A stretch of 64,000 bases of DNA from Sarcocystis neurona (taxonomy: Eukaryota; Apicomplexa; Conoidasida; Eucoccidiorida; Sarcocystidae): NCBI GenBank assembly GCA_000727475.1, contig KL647318.1:149491-213490 (forward strand), read 5' to 3'. Every line of letters begins with the position of its first letter. Position 1 is the first letter of the stretch. Position numbers and translations under genes: made by a program. This document shows positions 47,312 to 60,079 of the stretch, one piece after another. The notes beneath the pieces were generated by a model that worked only from the letters and a program-made list of their open reading frames with translations, made no database searches and had not been told where the DNA came from.

Positions 47312-47435
47312 CTATTCCTAATTAACTAGTTAGGCCTTAAAGCTTGCTGCGCTATGCTGTGTACCATTGTCATCTATTCCTAATTAACTAGTTAGGCCTT
47401 AAAGCTTGCTGCGCTACGCTGTGTACCATTGTCAT
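47312..47435. repeat. 62-bp tandem duplication
   Basis: Two adjacent copies (47,312-47,373 and 47,374-47,435) differ at a single position (gctaTgctg against gctaCgctg). Each contains the palindromes taactagtta, aggcct and aagctt. Near-identity indicates a recent duplication. Confidence 0.95.
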
Positions 47436-47774
47436 CCTGGACTGCCGAACGAGGACGGGCAGTGCTTTACGCACCTCGCCGGAAGGAACAGGGGAGGTGA
47501 GTCAAATGCGTAGTTGACTCCTCAGGGACGACAACTGGCGTTACGCATTGTGTATCAAGCACTGCGACTTCGTTTTGGAATGGCAAAGATCTTTCAAACC
47601 ACGACGTCTGTGGCCTCTTTAGTACGGTATCAGTCTATATATGTTTTGAGTGCATCATCGCAGCTGATGCTTTTCAGTAGAGCTGGCTGTTCTAGAAATC
47701 TGCCTACGTAGACACGTGCTAACAGCTGAGTCCTCTTCTCTCGCTTGCATTCTTTTTCCAAGTACGGAGGAATG

Positions 47775-50700
47775 ATGTGACAGCAGCAGCGGCAGCAGTG
47801 CTAGCTGCAGCAGTGGGTGCACTCGGGTGGGGGAAAACGGCAGCAGAAACTCCGCCGGCAACTCGAACATGTCGTGCATATCCAGCTCTTCCTCCAGTGG
47901 TGGAAATTTCCTAAGCAGCAACGGAAGTTCTCGCAGCAGCTGTATGACTAACGCTCCTCTCGGCGACGCCAGCAATCTGAGCAGCAACCCCAGCAGCTGC
48001 AGGAGCAGCGAAAGTGGGAAGTTGTGTCGTTGCGCGCATAATATTTGAAGAGAACTGCGAAGTCGTATCGAGTTGCTTTTTTTTTTGTAAGCAGTCATCT
48101 ACGCGCACCCCACTAGTTCTCCCGTGCGCTGCTGCAGGAAAACGTGGCAGCACGGAAGTCACCAGCGAGGGCGGGCCATGCGAATGCAGCGGCGCGAAAC
48201 TGCGCAACACCAAAATCCGGAGGCACAACAAAAGGCAGCAGGTAAAGCACCAGCAGCAGGGAAGCGAAAGCCGGCCGCGCGTGATGCTGATGTAAAGGTT
48301 CCTACGCAGGCGCCGTGTACAGCTACAGTGGTCATCCTCTACCGTGGGGGTTGCGGCAGGCAAAACGTCGTCGCTTGTTGCTGGTGTTGCTGCAGCAGCG
48401 CAAGCGTCCAGCTGAAGAACTGCTGGCGCAGCACTAGGAGCAGTCAGTGAAAGGTTTGCCACTGTGGCACAAGGAGCCACTGGAAGGAATGGTGCTGTTG
48501 CTGTTGCTGCTTATGACGCTTCGGAACAAACAAGACTCACGTCGCCACACCCTGGGGTTGCTTCGCGAAGGTGCGCAAAAGTTTGCTCGTTCTTCTTCTA
48601 CAACGTCTTTTGTCTGAAGTAGAAGTGCCCTGCTACTGCTGGTCCTGCAAGAGTGTGTGCGGGTGCAACACCGTGTATTCATCATCCGGGGTCTGCAGCA
48701 GCACCCGCTACTCATCTTTCTTCGTCTGTGCTTGCTGTAGCACCAGCACCTGCTGCTGCGCTTCGATTTCAATTCGTGCAGCATAAGCGCAACAACAGCA
48801 CTCCACACAGACTGCCTGCCAAAGCGCGAATATTCATGTAGTCTTGGGTTAGCCGGCCTCAGCAGCAGCGGCCGCCTGATAGGTTTACTAGCATCTCACC
48901 AGCACGCTTTGTGGATGCATCAGCAGGTAAGGACTGAGAAGGGTGTTGGTGCTGTTCCGCTGTTGCCCTGTTCTTCCTACGTGTCCCTTGCTGCTACTGT
49001 TGTGGCAGCTACTACTGCTAGGACTGCTGCGCCTCCTCCTGCCGCTACTTTTGCACTGTTGCTTCCGCCGTGTACGCAGCAGAGAGCAGCTGAAGCAGAT
49101 TATTGCCTCAGCAGCACGTCTGCTTCTATACTTGTCGCAGCCACAGCGCAAGACTCTCAACGACAACAGGAGCAACAGTAGGTGAGACAGCAACAGCATC
49201 GTGGGATGCAGCACAGGATGGTCCCCAGCAGCAGTGACACTGGCAGCTACAACACGAACAGGAGGAGACGTAGTGATTGTTTCGGATGCAGCTGGAATAG
49301 CAGCCAGTGCAAGAACAGCAGCTATTTCAGCAGCAGGAGCTGCGTTTGCAACAGCAGCAGGAGTCTAGGGACAACGACGGTGACATCAGCTGCATGCCTG
49401 GAGCAAAGCGTGCAACGAATAGCTGCTAGTATCAGGGCAGCGGCCGCGTTCTCACTCTAAATTCGTCCTGCGTCAAATGTTGCAGTTTCCCGCTATGCTA
49501 CAACAGCGGCAGCCACAACAGCAGCAGTGACAGGAGCAGCAGCGAGAGCAGCAGCAGCACTTCCTACGCGCGTCTCCAGCGCCAGCAGTGCCACCAGCAC
49601 CAGCGACAGCAGGAAAGCCAGCAGCTGCAGCAGCGATCGCGGCGGCAGTGCGAACAGCAACACGAGGTTGCAGAGGAGAGGAAGCAGCCGCGTCGGCACA
49701 CGGAGCAGCAGCGGCAGCGTGGGTGGGTGCTCCGACTCACAATGCTTCACTGGTTGCCGGGGCTGCAGCAGCTGCAGTTGCAGCGACGTTGCCGACTGCT
49801 CTGGTGATGTGAGAAACGGATGTGCGCTGTGCAAGGGAAAGGTCTGCTAGGAGGGTAGTGCCACAGTTCAACGTTCACAAAGAAACAGAAGGAACTGCGC
49901 ACGAGAGCAGCAACTGAAGCAGCAGGTGCAGCCATCCCTCTTGCAGCGGACGCTGCAGCAGTTCGCAGACCTAAAACTTCACAATTGATAACGGCAGCAG
50001 CCACAGCAACTAGTGCGCGTCCGTTTTGACTCTGTACGAATTGACGGAGACAGACAGGACTTCATTGAGTCAAGGGTAGGGGTACACCAAGCAGAAGTCG
50101 CAGCCCGTGTAGCAGCAAAAAAGCAGCTGACAGCGGCAGGCGTGCCCACGCTTCAGCAATCGGGACTTGTTCTTCTGCAGCATCAGCAGCTCTCACGCCT
50201 GCAGCACACGTCTTCCTTTTGGCACAAGCAGCAGCAGCCAGAAACAGCGCAGCGGCCCATGGCCCTGCTTCTGTAGTGCTGGAACAGCACGCGGGAGGTG
50301 GCGCCAGACACCAGTGTGAAACAGCCGAATTAGGCAGCAGTGCATGCGTGTGTCTCGAATACTCTCCCTCCTACAGAGGAAGACGAGTTTGTCAGATGCC
50401 GCGAGACGCCTTTCTGCTGCAGCAGCGAGTTCACCGGCACCAAATTATTCCGCAGCCAAATCAGCGTCAGAACCACGCGATGCCATAGCCTGAACGCCTG
50501 CAGCCTCAGCGTCCGCTGCAGCAACACATGCAACCCCGCGAACTGCAGCAGCGACAGTGACCTGGACGCGTAGCAATTGCAGCAAGTGGTACACATGTTA
50601 GGTCGTGTACCTCTGCAGCAGCGCTGGGGACAGCAGCCACTGCCTGGCTGCACTGCCGCAGCAGTGCGCGCTTCTTCTGTTTGAAAAAACACTTCCACCA

Positions 50701-51640
50701 GCTGCGTTTGAGCACGACGTCAGTTCCGGTGTTGCAAGCACAGGACAGACAGTGTTGACCCTTTGGACGGAAACAGCTAGACTAGTAGTCCTTGGGGTAG
50801 AGATAGAAGAGATCGCACCAACAGGATGTCATGTGCTGCAGAGGCATCTGCTGCGAAGCCAAGCAAGTCAGCAGCAGACAAAAGTGCACCAGCTTGGTAA
50901 ACAGCGGACGTAGCTGTAGCAGGCGCACAGCAGTTGACAGAGGAGCTGCCGCCGCACGACCTAAGCGCGTGCCCCGACGGAAGGCTGCAGCAGGAAGAAA
51001 GCAACGCCTCCAACAAAGGAAGCCAAGGGCGCGGGACCCGCATGCTGGGCTGCAGCGGCAGCAGCAGCAGCATTCCTCGCTGCAGCAGCTGCAGAATGAC
51101 AGGTAGCCGCGGCGGTGTCAGGATTGAACGTATCAGAATTCTTCAACGCAGCAGCCGCAGCACACCCAAAGGTAGCAGGTAAAGCGGCAGCAGCGGCATA
51201 GGTTTCGCGGCAAGAGAAGCTGCTGCAGGGAGAGGAACAGCAGCCCCATAAGCGGCAGCGCCAGCAAACAGCAGAGAAGGCAGGAGATAGGCCAACACGG
51301 GAAAGAAGAAATGATGCAGCCAAGATTGACAAACTGCCTCGTTTGCCGGAATGCGCGGGAGGTCTCTTTTTTACAACGGCACGGGCAGCAGCACCAGCGG
51401 GCAGTCAAACAGCAGCGTCAGCTTGAGCAGCAACACAGGCAGCTGCTCTCGGAGCAGCAGCGGCTCGAACAGACACGGTAGGGCGATCGGTTGCAGCGAC
51501 AAATTGCAGCGCCCCAATGGCTGCAGCCGCAACAACAACAGGCGGGAGAATTGCACGAGGAGTAGCCCTAACCACACCATTGGTACGACTAGCAGCAATG
51601 GTGATTCCCACAGTAGTAGCAGGAAGTGAAGCAGCACCCA
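47775..51640. repeat. Main CAG/CTG trinucleotide domain
   Basis: Almost continuous scattering of CAG on the + strand, except for a CTG-biased inner block at about 48,370-49,075. Runs are short and interrupted rather than long pure arrays, e.g. 'gcagcagcagca' at 51,060. ORFs on both strands (up to 189 codons, 47,911-48,480 on -) encode Gln, Ser, Ala, Leu or Cys runs depending on frame. None shows the mixed composition of the 32-44 kb exons. Typical of the repeat-rich segments described for Eimeria chromosomes; coding exons hidden inside cannot be excluded. Confidence 0.75.
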
Positions 51641-51992
51641 TAGATGCAGTACCGCGTCTGGATCTCTTCAAGAGAGAGTTTCACAAGTATATGTTCATGT
51701 GCTGCCTAGTCTCGTTCGCCCGTCTCTCCTCTGGGAGCAACAGGAAGCCGCACCGTGCAGCGCATGTCTTGAGTAGGAGAAACGTCTGGTGGAGCTGCTG
51801 CTGCTGCTGAGGAAAGAAGAGCATTCTTTCAGGGGCACAACTCTACTTAGAAAAAGAAGTAAGCTGCCGCGACTGTGCTCCTGCGTACACGTGCATCTCC
51901 TGGGCAACCCCTGCGTGCGTGCATGCGTCTGCTGCGGGCTCCGCCCTGCCTATGCGGGCACGTCGATGCACCACTAGCACAGCGGGGTGGTT

Positions 51993-52106
51993 GACTCCTA
52001 TTCTTTGTGAGGCGGCTTCTCATCGTGATGGATTCCTATTCCATGTGATGCTGCTTGCCAGTGTGATGGAGCCCCGCTGTTTGTGAAATTGCTTCTTCAA
52101 GGACCC
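51993..52106. repeat. 38-bp minisatellite, three copies
   Basis: 'gactcctattctttgtga', 'gattcctattccatgtga' and 'gagccccgctgtttgtga' start at 51,993, 52,031 and 52,069, an exact 38-base period, each continuing to a ctgctt/cggctt-like word. Confidence 0.85.
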
Positions 52107-52264
52107 GCAAGCTCAAGTACACACATATATTCACACTGGCAGATCTGTAAAACGAGCCGTGCTAGGGACGTATTGTACGGATTCGCATATTTACATGTGT
52201 AATTAGGGCTGTGGACGTGTTTATGTGAGAGGGGCAAGGGATATGTCTACACACAAGCCCTCAC

Positions 52265-52951
52265 GTGCAAATGCGTGCAGACGCGCGTGTTCACCAGGTG
52301 TTCACTGTGGCAGAGAAGACTCCCTTACAACCTGTGCACTTCCCCGCACACCCAGCTTCCTCTCTCCTTCTCGCAACCACGTCCATCGGTGCAGGCGTGT
52401 GTGCCTGCGTCCATCTCTGCAGGGGACAGCGTCTACAAATTTTCTTCTTTTTCGCCGTCAGTGTCTCTCTCTCTGTCACTGCAAGTGTGTTCGTGAATCG
52501 ATCACACGCGTGGCACCGGGAGGCAACGCTTAGCAAAACTTACGTACCTCTTGCGTGCACGCAGGAACACCCTAGCTGCTGGCACTCCCTGGGCTTTTGC
52601 TCGTTCCTGGTGAGGCGGTGCTCTGCTGCTGTACTACTCGTCACGTGTACGGACATTCTAGATGTGTGGCTTACTTCACAATGGCAGGACCCTCCTGCAT
52701 TCGCGACAGCTTCGCGATTTACACCTTTCTATCCTGATTTTATTGAAAGCGCTCTTCGCGCAGTAGGCGTACTCTTGACATGGCAAGGAGACAACGACAT
52801 GTGCGTGCGTGTCTGTGTTTGTGCGAAGAAGTATACAAACTCGAGTCCACGGGTGTGGGGAAGTGTTGCAGACATATATGTGAGTACAGGGTATACGGTT
52901 GGAAGGGGCAGTATACTGGCACGTCCGAGTGTTGACGAACAGCTTCTTTGA
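52265..52951 (+). CDS. Unassigned 229-codon ORF
   Basis: Longest + strand ORF outside the trinucleotide domains. Residues 125-175 (L-L-V-T-C-T-D-I-L-D-V-W-L-T-S-Q-W, then F-T-P-F-Y-P-D-F-I-E-S-A-L) look protein-like, while the ends are Cys/Val-rich and shaped by TG repeats. Donor-like GTGAGG and GTGCGT sites lie inside it. No motif, signal peptide or partner exon identified. Confidence 0.2.
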   Translation: MQMRADARVHQVFTVAEKTPLQPVHFPAHPASSLLLATTSIGAGVCACVHLCRGQRLQIFFFFAVSVSLSVTASVFVNRSHAWHREATLSKTYVPLACTQEHPSCWHSLGFCSFLVRRCSAAVLLVTCTDILDVWLTSQWQDPPAFATASRFTPFYPDFIESALRAVGVLLTWQGDNDMCVRVCVCAKKYTNSSPRVWGSVADIYVSTGYTVGRGSILARPSVDEQLL

Positions 52952-52984
52952 CGCCCCAAGCCGCACACATTTCCTGTGCTCGTC

Positions 52985-53850
52985 GACACTGCTGCCTTCT
53001 TGCTGTACACGTGCATAGATTCATGTATATATTTATATATATGTTCATATATGTATATGTACATTTATCTCTATACGTGTACACCTAATCCTGTTTATAA
53101 GGATTGGAAGTGTTGCAGCATGCGCATCTACATTCGTGCATGGATACACGTACACTGCTGTATTCACAGGGACGTGTATGCACAAGAATTGGTATAGTCG
53201 AGTTCCAATCAACGTGGGAGTGCTGCGTGTATCTCGACAGATTATACAGTAGTTCGCTAGAACATATGCTACATATATGTGTACATAAAAGGACACCCGT
53301 GGGAATGGATACGTGTGCGGCATGTACGCATGCGCACGTCTCGTCTTCTCGAGCAAGTACGGTGGCACCCTGTCGGCGCGTGGTAAAGAAGGTATGCGTG
53401 TGTAAGTGCATGCGCTTGCCCTGCGCGTCTCTCTGTGTGGTGGGGGGCCCTATATTGTGGCTCTTCTCAACTGTGTGTCAGATTACACACGTGATGTTTG
53501 CACGCCCTGGGGATAGACATTCGAACGGTGTTGCATGTACACACGCGTACTTGCGTGTTTAGATATATGCAAATGTAGCCCTGTGCGCTTCTTCTGCTTT
53601 GACAGAAACACATGTGCAAGAACGTAGCCACGGGTACATATTTGGTATATTGATAGAAGTACAAATGCAAATACATTTTTATTTACTGCAGGTATATAAG
53701 AATACCTGCAAATGTAGCTACCTATTTCTACGTGGCAGCATCACAATAATATACGCTACATGCACACAAATGTACATGCGAATATAGACTTCCATATCGG
53801 TTGAATATTGCTGTGGATATATATATATACACACGTGTATATGCAAATAA
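52985..53850. repeat. TG/TA-rich spacer
   Basis: Frequent 'tatatgtatatgtac', 'cacacgtgtatatg' and similar words; the Tyr/Ile/Cys/His-rich ORFs across it follow from this composition. No gene supported. Confidence 0.6.
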
Positions 53851-53853
53851 AGG

Positions 53854-54025
53854 CCTCTGTACATCTATTACATTGTACAAATATATATGCACATCTAGCC
53901 CTGTGACCATCTATTGTATTGTACAGCGACATATGCATATATAGCCTTGTGTGTGACTACTATCAAGTTTAATATGCTCGTGTATCGCCCTGTGAGTATC
54001 CATTGTAAAATACAAATACTTACCT
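53854..54025. repeat. Degenerate ~45-bp minisatellite, four copies
   Basis: Copies begin with 'cctctgtacatctatt', 'ccctgtgaccatctatt', 'ccttgtgtgtgactact' and 'ccctgtgagtatccatt' at 53,854, 53,899, 53,945 and 53,988. Most continue with a 'attgtacaa'-like word and a TATATGCA-like word. Confidence 0.75.
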
Positions 54026-54289
54026 TGGGGTCCTTATTTTGGCGCGTGTGCTTTCCCAGGACGTTTGCGGCGCGCTGTCTACGCGGGCAGTTGACATAAC
54101 ACTAAGAGGATGTTGCGTATTCTGACTTACTGCGTGAATCTACAAGCCCATATGAAGCTGCAGGCATTGTGTGTGTCTGCACAAACTGAGTCAGGAAAAT
54201 CTTTTGCTGGTGCCCCAGGATGTGTGACAGCCCGCGGCTGAAGACTCCTCTTGTTGACGCTATTTTTCTGTGCTCTCCTTGGTCGCCTG

Positions 54290-56650
54290 AGAAGGAGACA
54301 TAAACGGTGGAGCACACAACGGCGACGGCAGAAGCAGCAGCAGCTGTCGCATCGCTCATGCAGAAATACCAGCAACGGTAGCTAAACCAGAAGCAGGGAC
54401 AGCCGCGGCAGCCGTCGCACTAGCAGGAACGGGAGCAGCGACGACAGAAAGAGGAGCAGCAACCTCAACAATAGACCCCGCTCCGCTTTCCACAGCGGCA
54501 GCAGCAGCAACAGCGAAACCAGCAGCGGGAGTGCTGCCAGCAGCAGCCGCACAGGGAGGTGAAGCCTCAGCAGTAACGGACGTATTTGTAGCTATTCAAA
54601 GAGAGAAAAGTGAAGGGTAGTCCGCTGTCTTCCGGATTGTGTTGTTGCCGCTGCGTTTCCTTCTGATTAGACCGTGTCACGTCTTAAAAGCAGCGCAGCA
54701 GCGGCAGCAACCGCATCAAGGCTTCAGCTAAGCGCTCTGACAGCGCTTTTCCCATACAGATCTCTATGTGCACTTGGCCAGAGCGGCGAGTCTGTCACTG
54801 CCTGGACACCGGCGTCAACTGCAGCAGCGCGTCTTCCTCGTTGAGCAGCACTGCTGTGGGCGGCAGCGGCATCTCTATGCCTGCACGGGAACAACCGCTG
54901 TGATCTCCAGGAGCGGCGGCAGCGCCCTTCGCAGCAAGAATAGTCACAGCCACGACGCTCAACGACGAGCAGCAGAAGCGCTTGGTGCAGCAGCAACAGC
55001 GGCTCTGCGGCAGCCACGAGAGCAGCAGCAGCTCCATTTTGAGCACTGTAAGAAGTGCAGCGAAGATCGCAGTAGCAACGGGAGAGATAGTGTGCGGTGG
55101 TGCCGCCGTATCGGAAGCTGAACCGCTCGCGCGCGATGCATCGTATTTTTGAAGACGGTGCTCTTTATGTCGGGTCTCAAACGCCGCGCTCAATAAACAG
55201 AGGCGGCAGCAATATTTGCAACAGATGATGCATGCGCGTATACTTCCGTATACGTGTATGACTGAAGTGTCTACGGGTGATAAGACTCCACTCAAGGATC
55301 CACATGCAAGGAGCACTTCCTCCACGAACTGCTGCTGAAGCAGCAGGAGTAACTGCAAAGAACAGTCGTGCAAGAGAGCTGCACGCGAAACAGTTGGGTA
55401 CGAGCGGGTTGGATGCAAGTTTGCACGGACGCGAATGCTGTTTCAACGTTTAGAGGACAGAGGGCTAGCGCTTGCATGTCTGCTGCAGGGGGGAAGCGGA
55501 AAAGGACTGCCGATGCGCATGGAGACGTACGGAGGTGCGTGCAGACGTGTTGCGTGCAGATACGAAGTCGCGGTTGGTGCGTGTAGGGGTTACTCACATG
55601 GTGTGCTGCTTGCGGCTGGGGAGATGCATACACGTAAACAGTTGTACACCTTTTTTTCCCCCTCCGTCGTAGAGCTGCATCGCTATGTCATCCGCCGTCA
55701 CTTCTTTTGGGATGCTGTCTTCCTGCAACAAAGAATAGTGCTGGCATAATCTTCTCCCTCCCTCCCTCTATTGCATGCCATTATTTATCCTCGCACACGT
55801 TGACGCATCCTTGTTAATATATACAGAGATGTGTGTATATATATATATGTATATTAGTGTGCAACGCTAGGCATAGGAGCTGCATGGATACATGTATGCA
55901 AGGGTGTGTTTGTGCATGTATGCGTATATCGGTAGCGTTCGCGCATACCTGGGGAGTGGTTTCGAATGTCTCCACACTCTACGCTCGAAAACGTTTGGCT
56001 CTGCGTGTGAGCACGTGAGGCTCGCGTGCCGCTCCTGCTCTTCCAGCATGCAGCAGCAGGCAATGGAAGCGAAGTGCAATTTTCAGCTTCTGCTACTACT
56101 TGCGGACTTGCGCCTTTCATTCCGTGCCGCAGAAGGAGAGGGCAGTGTCGGCAACAGCGGCAGCGTGCAGTTGTACTGGCGCTTCTAGAGCCACTGCAGC
56201 AGGCGCTGAAAAGCAACAGCGTCGTTCTGCACAGCAACAGAGTAGCCTGGGGCAGGAACAGCGCAGAGGGGAGAGTACAAAAGCAGCAACTTCAGCAACG
56301 TCGCAGAGCGGACAGCATTTGCACAGGGAGGGCAAACAGCAGCAGCATGAGCAGCGACTGCTGCAACAGTAAGAAGGACAATGGCAGCAGCGCAGGTGAC
56401 CGAGGCGGCACGTTCCGCCGCTGTCTGAGAAATGGCATGTCGCTGCTGCAGTCGTAGTAGCAGCGGCAGCCGCAGAAGAAGCAACGACAGCTGCAGCAGA
56501 GGGAGCATGAATAGTAGCAGAAGGAGAAGCGACAGCGGCAAGAGAAGGAGCTAGAGCAGTTGCAGCAACCGACGACGAGGAAGAATAACGAGCAGCAGCA
56601 ACACGGAAGAAGTAGAAGTTGGAGCGAAAGCAGCAGGAATTCAGGGCGGC
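54290..56650. repeat. Second CAG/CTG domain
   Basis: CAG-rich on + at 54,320-54,560, 54,680-55,060 and 56,040-56,640, with a non-repeat gap around 55,100-55,980 that contains short (TA)n. ORFs such as 56,117-56,656 (-) are Ala/Ser/Cys-rich read-outs of the repeat. A possible exception is 55,292-55,633 (-), which has mixed composition but no support. Confidence 0.7.
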
Positions 56651-58378
56651 GGGCACGCAAAATACTGCTCTATAACATTACCTAGAGCATGTCCCCATCT
56701 TGCACCACAGCGTCGCTACTGCTGCGCGTTGTCCCTGTTTTTCTGCCGCTGGTGGAGTGCCACGTGTTCCTTCGGAACACTCACGCTTGAGATACTGATG
56801 CACGCAGAGCGACACACAGTCGCACGCATCTGGATTTGTTTCTTGTTATATCTACACTAATCTGGGTACAAATAAACAAAGTGATCTGCACACATATACG
56901 TGTACGTGTAGAAATGCGCTTCTCACTCTTCATGTATGTGTCAGTACAAACGCATTCGTAAGTTGTCAAGTTTGTTTTCGTTGCGCGTGCGCTGCCCTGC
57001 TGCTGCCTCTCTGCTTTTGTAAGCCCAGGTGAACGCCACCGTCTTATGTATTCTTCCTCTCTTCTGGTGCCCAGCACGCTACTTACGTTCCACAGGTGGA
57101 TACGTGGAGCGACGGCGCTGGATATACCGGTGTGTGTACAGCTATTGATACAGGGACACGGAGGTCTACATGCTGTCTGCTTACTTAATATCTTTTAATG
57201 TGTACGTGTTGTACACTCGAGTACACACTGTCTCTGCTGATTTGTACGCAGTACTTCCACTTGAAATTCCCCGTCCAAAACCATATTAATTTCGTGGGCA
57301 CATAACTCAAGTAGGTGTCCACGTATACACGCGCAGACATACTGCGCATGAGCACTCACGTATATACACGCATATGTTTTAATAATATATACGTGCAGAG
57401 TGGTGCACGTCTGTTTGCCGATGGCACACTTCTGCGTGTGCGTATGTATAAATCGTTTACATGTGTATAAGTGTGTGACTGCGGTGGCAGTCCGTTTTCT
57501 GGCTTTGAAGCAACTCTTACGTAAACGCACCAGCGCAGGCGTCTTTATTCCCGTAAATTAAAGGAGTGTGTCCATTTACAGGTCCACACATATATACCTC
57601 TATGTATATCTACATATACATAAATGGTTCAAGATGTGTTTGGGTGTCTACACATCTATGTAAACAGATGTGTCCAACTGCGCATGGTGGATAGCTGCTT
57701 TGCTGGTGCTTTGTACGCTAACGTGCTAACGTATTGTGCTGTCGGTGCACGAGCACGGAGTCGTCTTTGGCTGCTTCCGTTGTGTTGCTGCAAATACTGC
57801 TGCCGTTCTACTACCGTTGCTAATGCTGATGCTGGCGCGGCTGTGTGCGTGATATGCTGCTGCTGCTGCTGCTCGAAGAGCGCGACAGCTCCACGCGCCG
57901 CAGGCGGTCGACAACAACGCAAAGGCAGGCTACTTGTAATTTAACTTTTTGCGATCTTGGACATCAAAATAAGTCCCTCGACAGTGACTACGCGACGAAG
58001 CACCGCTCTCTCGCCAACTATACAAGTCCAGGTTCTAAATTTTAGAGGGAAAGAGGTGTGATATGGCACAGAGTGCCCCACATACGCGTACGTACAGATC
58101 CTCATGCATTTTGTACGGATGTTGGCAAGCGGATGCCCACAGGCACGCACCTACACCAGTGCAGCGAAAAGATACGTACATATACGCAGAGAGAAAGTGA
58201 GCGAGTGCAAAAACGAAGGGTTGGGACAAGCGTGTACGTTCGTGGTGACTGCATGATGGCGTACGCTGTCTGCACGAAGAAGGGGACTTTCCAGTCGGCT
58301 CAGCAGTCTGTAAAGCTGCGACGCACAGCGACGTATACGCGTGGGCATACATGTGAACATGTTGTGTCAACCCTCGTG

Positions 58379-58419
58379 TCTCTCTCTCTCTCTATATATA
58401 TATATATGTATATATATTT
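58379..58419. repeat. (TC)n(TA)n microsatellite
   Basis: Seven TC dinucleotides run directly into 'tatatatatatatatgtatatatat'. The same CT-to-TA junction occurs in reverse at 36,785-36,840. Confidence 0.9.
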
Positions 58420-59093
58420 CCGTTCGCACGTGGGTGGTTGATCGCTTGTCCTCCAGAATGCCTCGTCATTTGCATGTACACGAGGCGCAGATAGAATTAG
58501 GACGCAAGGTCAACTACATCTACATGACGTTGTCACCTGCCGTACCGTTGTCTTGCTGCATAACCTTACGGATACGTATAGTTCCATGTGCACGTCCGTC
58601 CGTGCATATTCTGTCCCCATTACACCCGTGCCGAGCACGCGTAGAAAGTACGTAATTTCGACGTCATATGTAATGACGGCAGAAAGTTTCACGATCATAC
58701 CAACGATATCATAAAGCCACCTGTTTGCAAGTAGGTCCGGAATGAAATGGAAAGCGCAACCCTCATGCCTCTACACACGTACATGCGTATTTATATGTAG
58801 GTCGACGGCTGCTGTACGTACGTTTGCATTCATGTGCAAGTGTGTCACATATACGAGTCTCCCTTTTCTCTGCCTGTGTATGTGTCTCTCTCTCCCTCTC
58901 TACGTATCTATATATACAAATATATGTTGTGTAGAGTAGAGTCAGCGTCCCTGGGGAAAGCAGCGCGTATGCATGTCCTCCACACCACGTACACGCGGAG
59001 ACGTGCAAACGGATGTACTTGTGGATCAAACGTGTGCCGTGGGATATACAGAGAGGTAGACATGCCTGTCATTGTGCGTGTATACGTGTATGC

Positions 59094-59114
59094 ATATATA
59101 TATATATATATATA
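59094..59114. repeat. (TA)n microsatellite
   Basis: About ten uninterrupted TA units following 'gtatgca'. Confidence 0.9.
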
Positions 59115-60079
59115 CGGATATTCCTACTCATTCGTGTATATATATATGCAAATGTAAGGCCTTAAGTCGCATTGCCACATGTGAGTGGATATACACGCAG
59201 ATGCACCTGGGCGCGTGAACGTGTCACCTGTTCATCCTGTGAACTCACGGTAGCGTCTGCGCCTCACCATCCAGTATTTTCTGTCTACAATGTCTTTCCA
59301 GTTTACCATCTTCTTGATGGTAAAAGAAGCGAAAAGTTCCCCGTCTACCCGTTTCGCTGCTGTGCTTGAAGGACGGAGGTTCGCGTGCCTGGTGCTGGTG
59401 TGTCTAAATATATATTTGAGAAGTCAAATAAGGAATGTCATTCCACCGGTTTTTACAGGTTTACTGTCCCCACAGAAGCACAAACAGGGGGGAGACTACG
59501 GTGCCGTCGGCACCAGCACAGGAAAGTTCAACTGCTACTGTTACGTACTCTCTAAGCAAGTACGACTTGTCACAAAAATCAGCCAGCCAGAAGAAATGTC
59601 CATCTGCTACTGCCGCCGGTACTGTGGTCACCTCCTTCCGCGCCGGCGATACGCTTCCCCGTCGCATAGATTACACACATATATGTATGCAGGAAGAGCG
59701 CTTGGGTATCTCACAAAGGCTCGCAAAAACGCATAGTTGCGCTAATTGATACGTGCGACTACAGCCTGCCTCGTACTAGCTTATACATATACATATATAC
59801 GCGTACGATGCTTGACTTTCGCACTCAGTATAGAGAATACCTATGAAACAACGAATGACTGTGTGTATGACTATGTCTCTACATAAGTCCACGTCACGTG
59901 TTGAGATTTTGTATCACTAGATACGGGGATGGATACGCGCGAACGCGTATTTCTTCGTAGTCCGCCGTGTTGTCGCACGATTACTTCGTCGATGGGAGTG
60001 AAGGCGTAGCGCCCGTTGCCCGTCCGAGCAACAGTCACGAGTGCCACAGGATTATTAATCCTCGTGGCCGTCTCAAAAC

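Larger units (their letters stand above)
45800..47775. other. CAG-poor spacer without a supported gene
   Basis: Ordinary mid-GC sequence with short ORFs only (46,593-46,859 on +; 46,856-47,107 on -). It carries the TA palindrome at 47,141 and the 62-bp duplication at 47,312. Confidence 0.5.

Noticed and set aside
45210..51640. Many ORFs of 90-190 codons with poly-Gln, poly-Ala or poly-Ser runs
   Set aside because: All frames on both strands are open because CAG repeats contain no stop codons. The peptides follow the repeat and carry no other signal, although coccidia do have genuine homopolymer-bearing proteins.
51993..52106. CRISPR-like or phage-type direct repeats
   Set aside because: Copies abut without unique spacers; this is a minisatellite in eukaryotic DNA.
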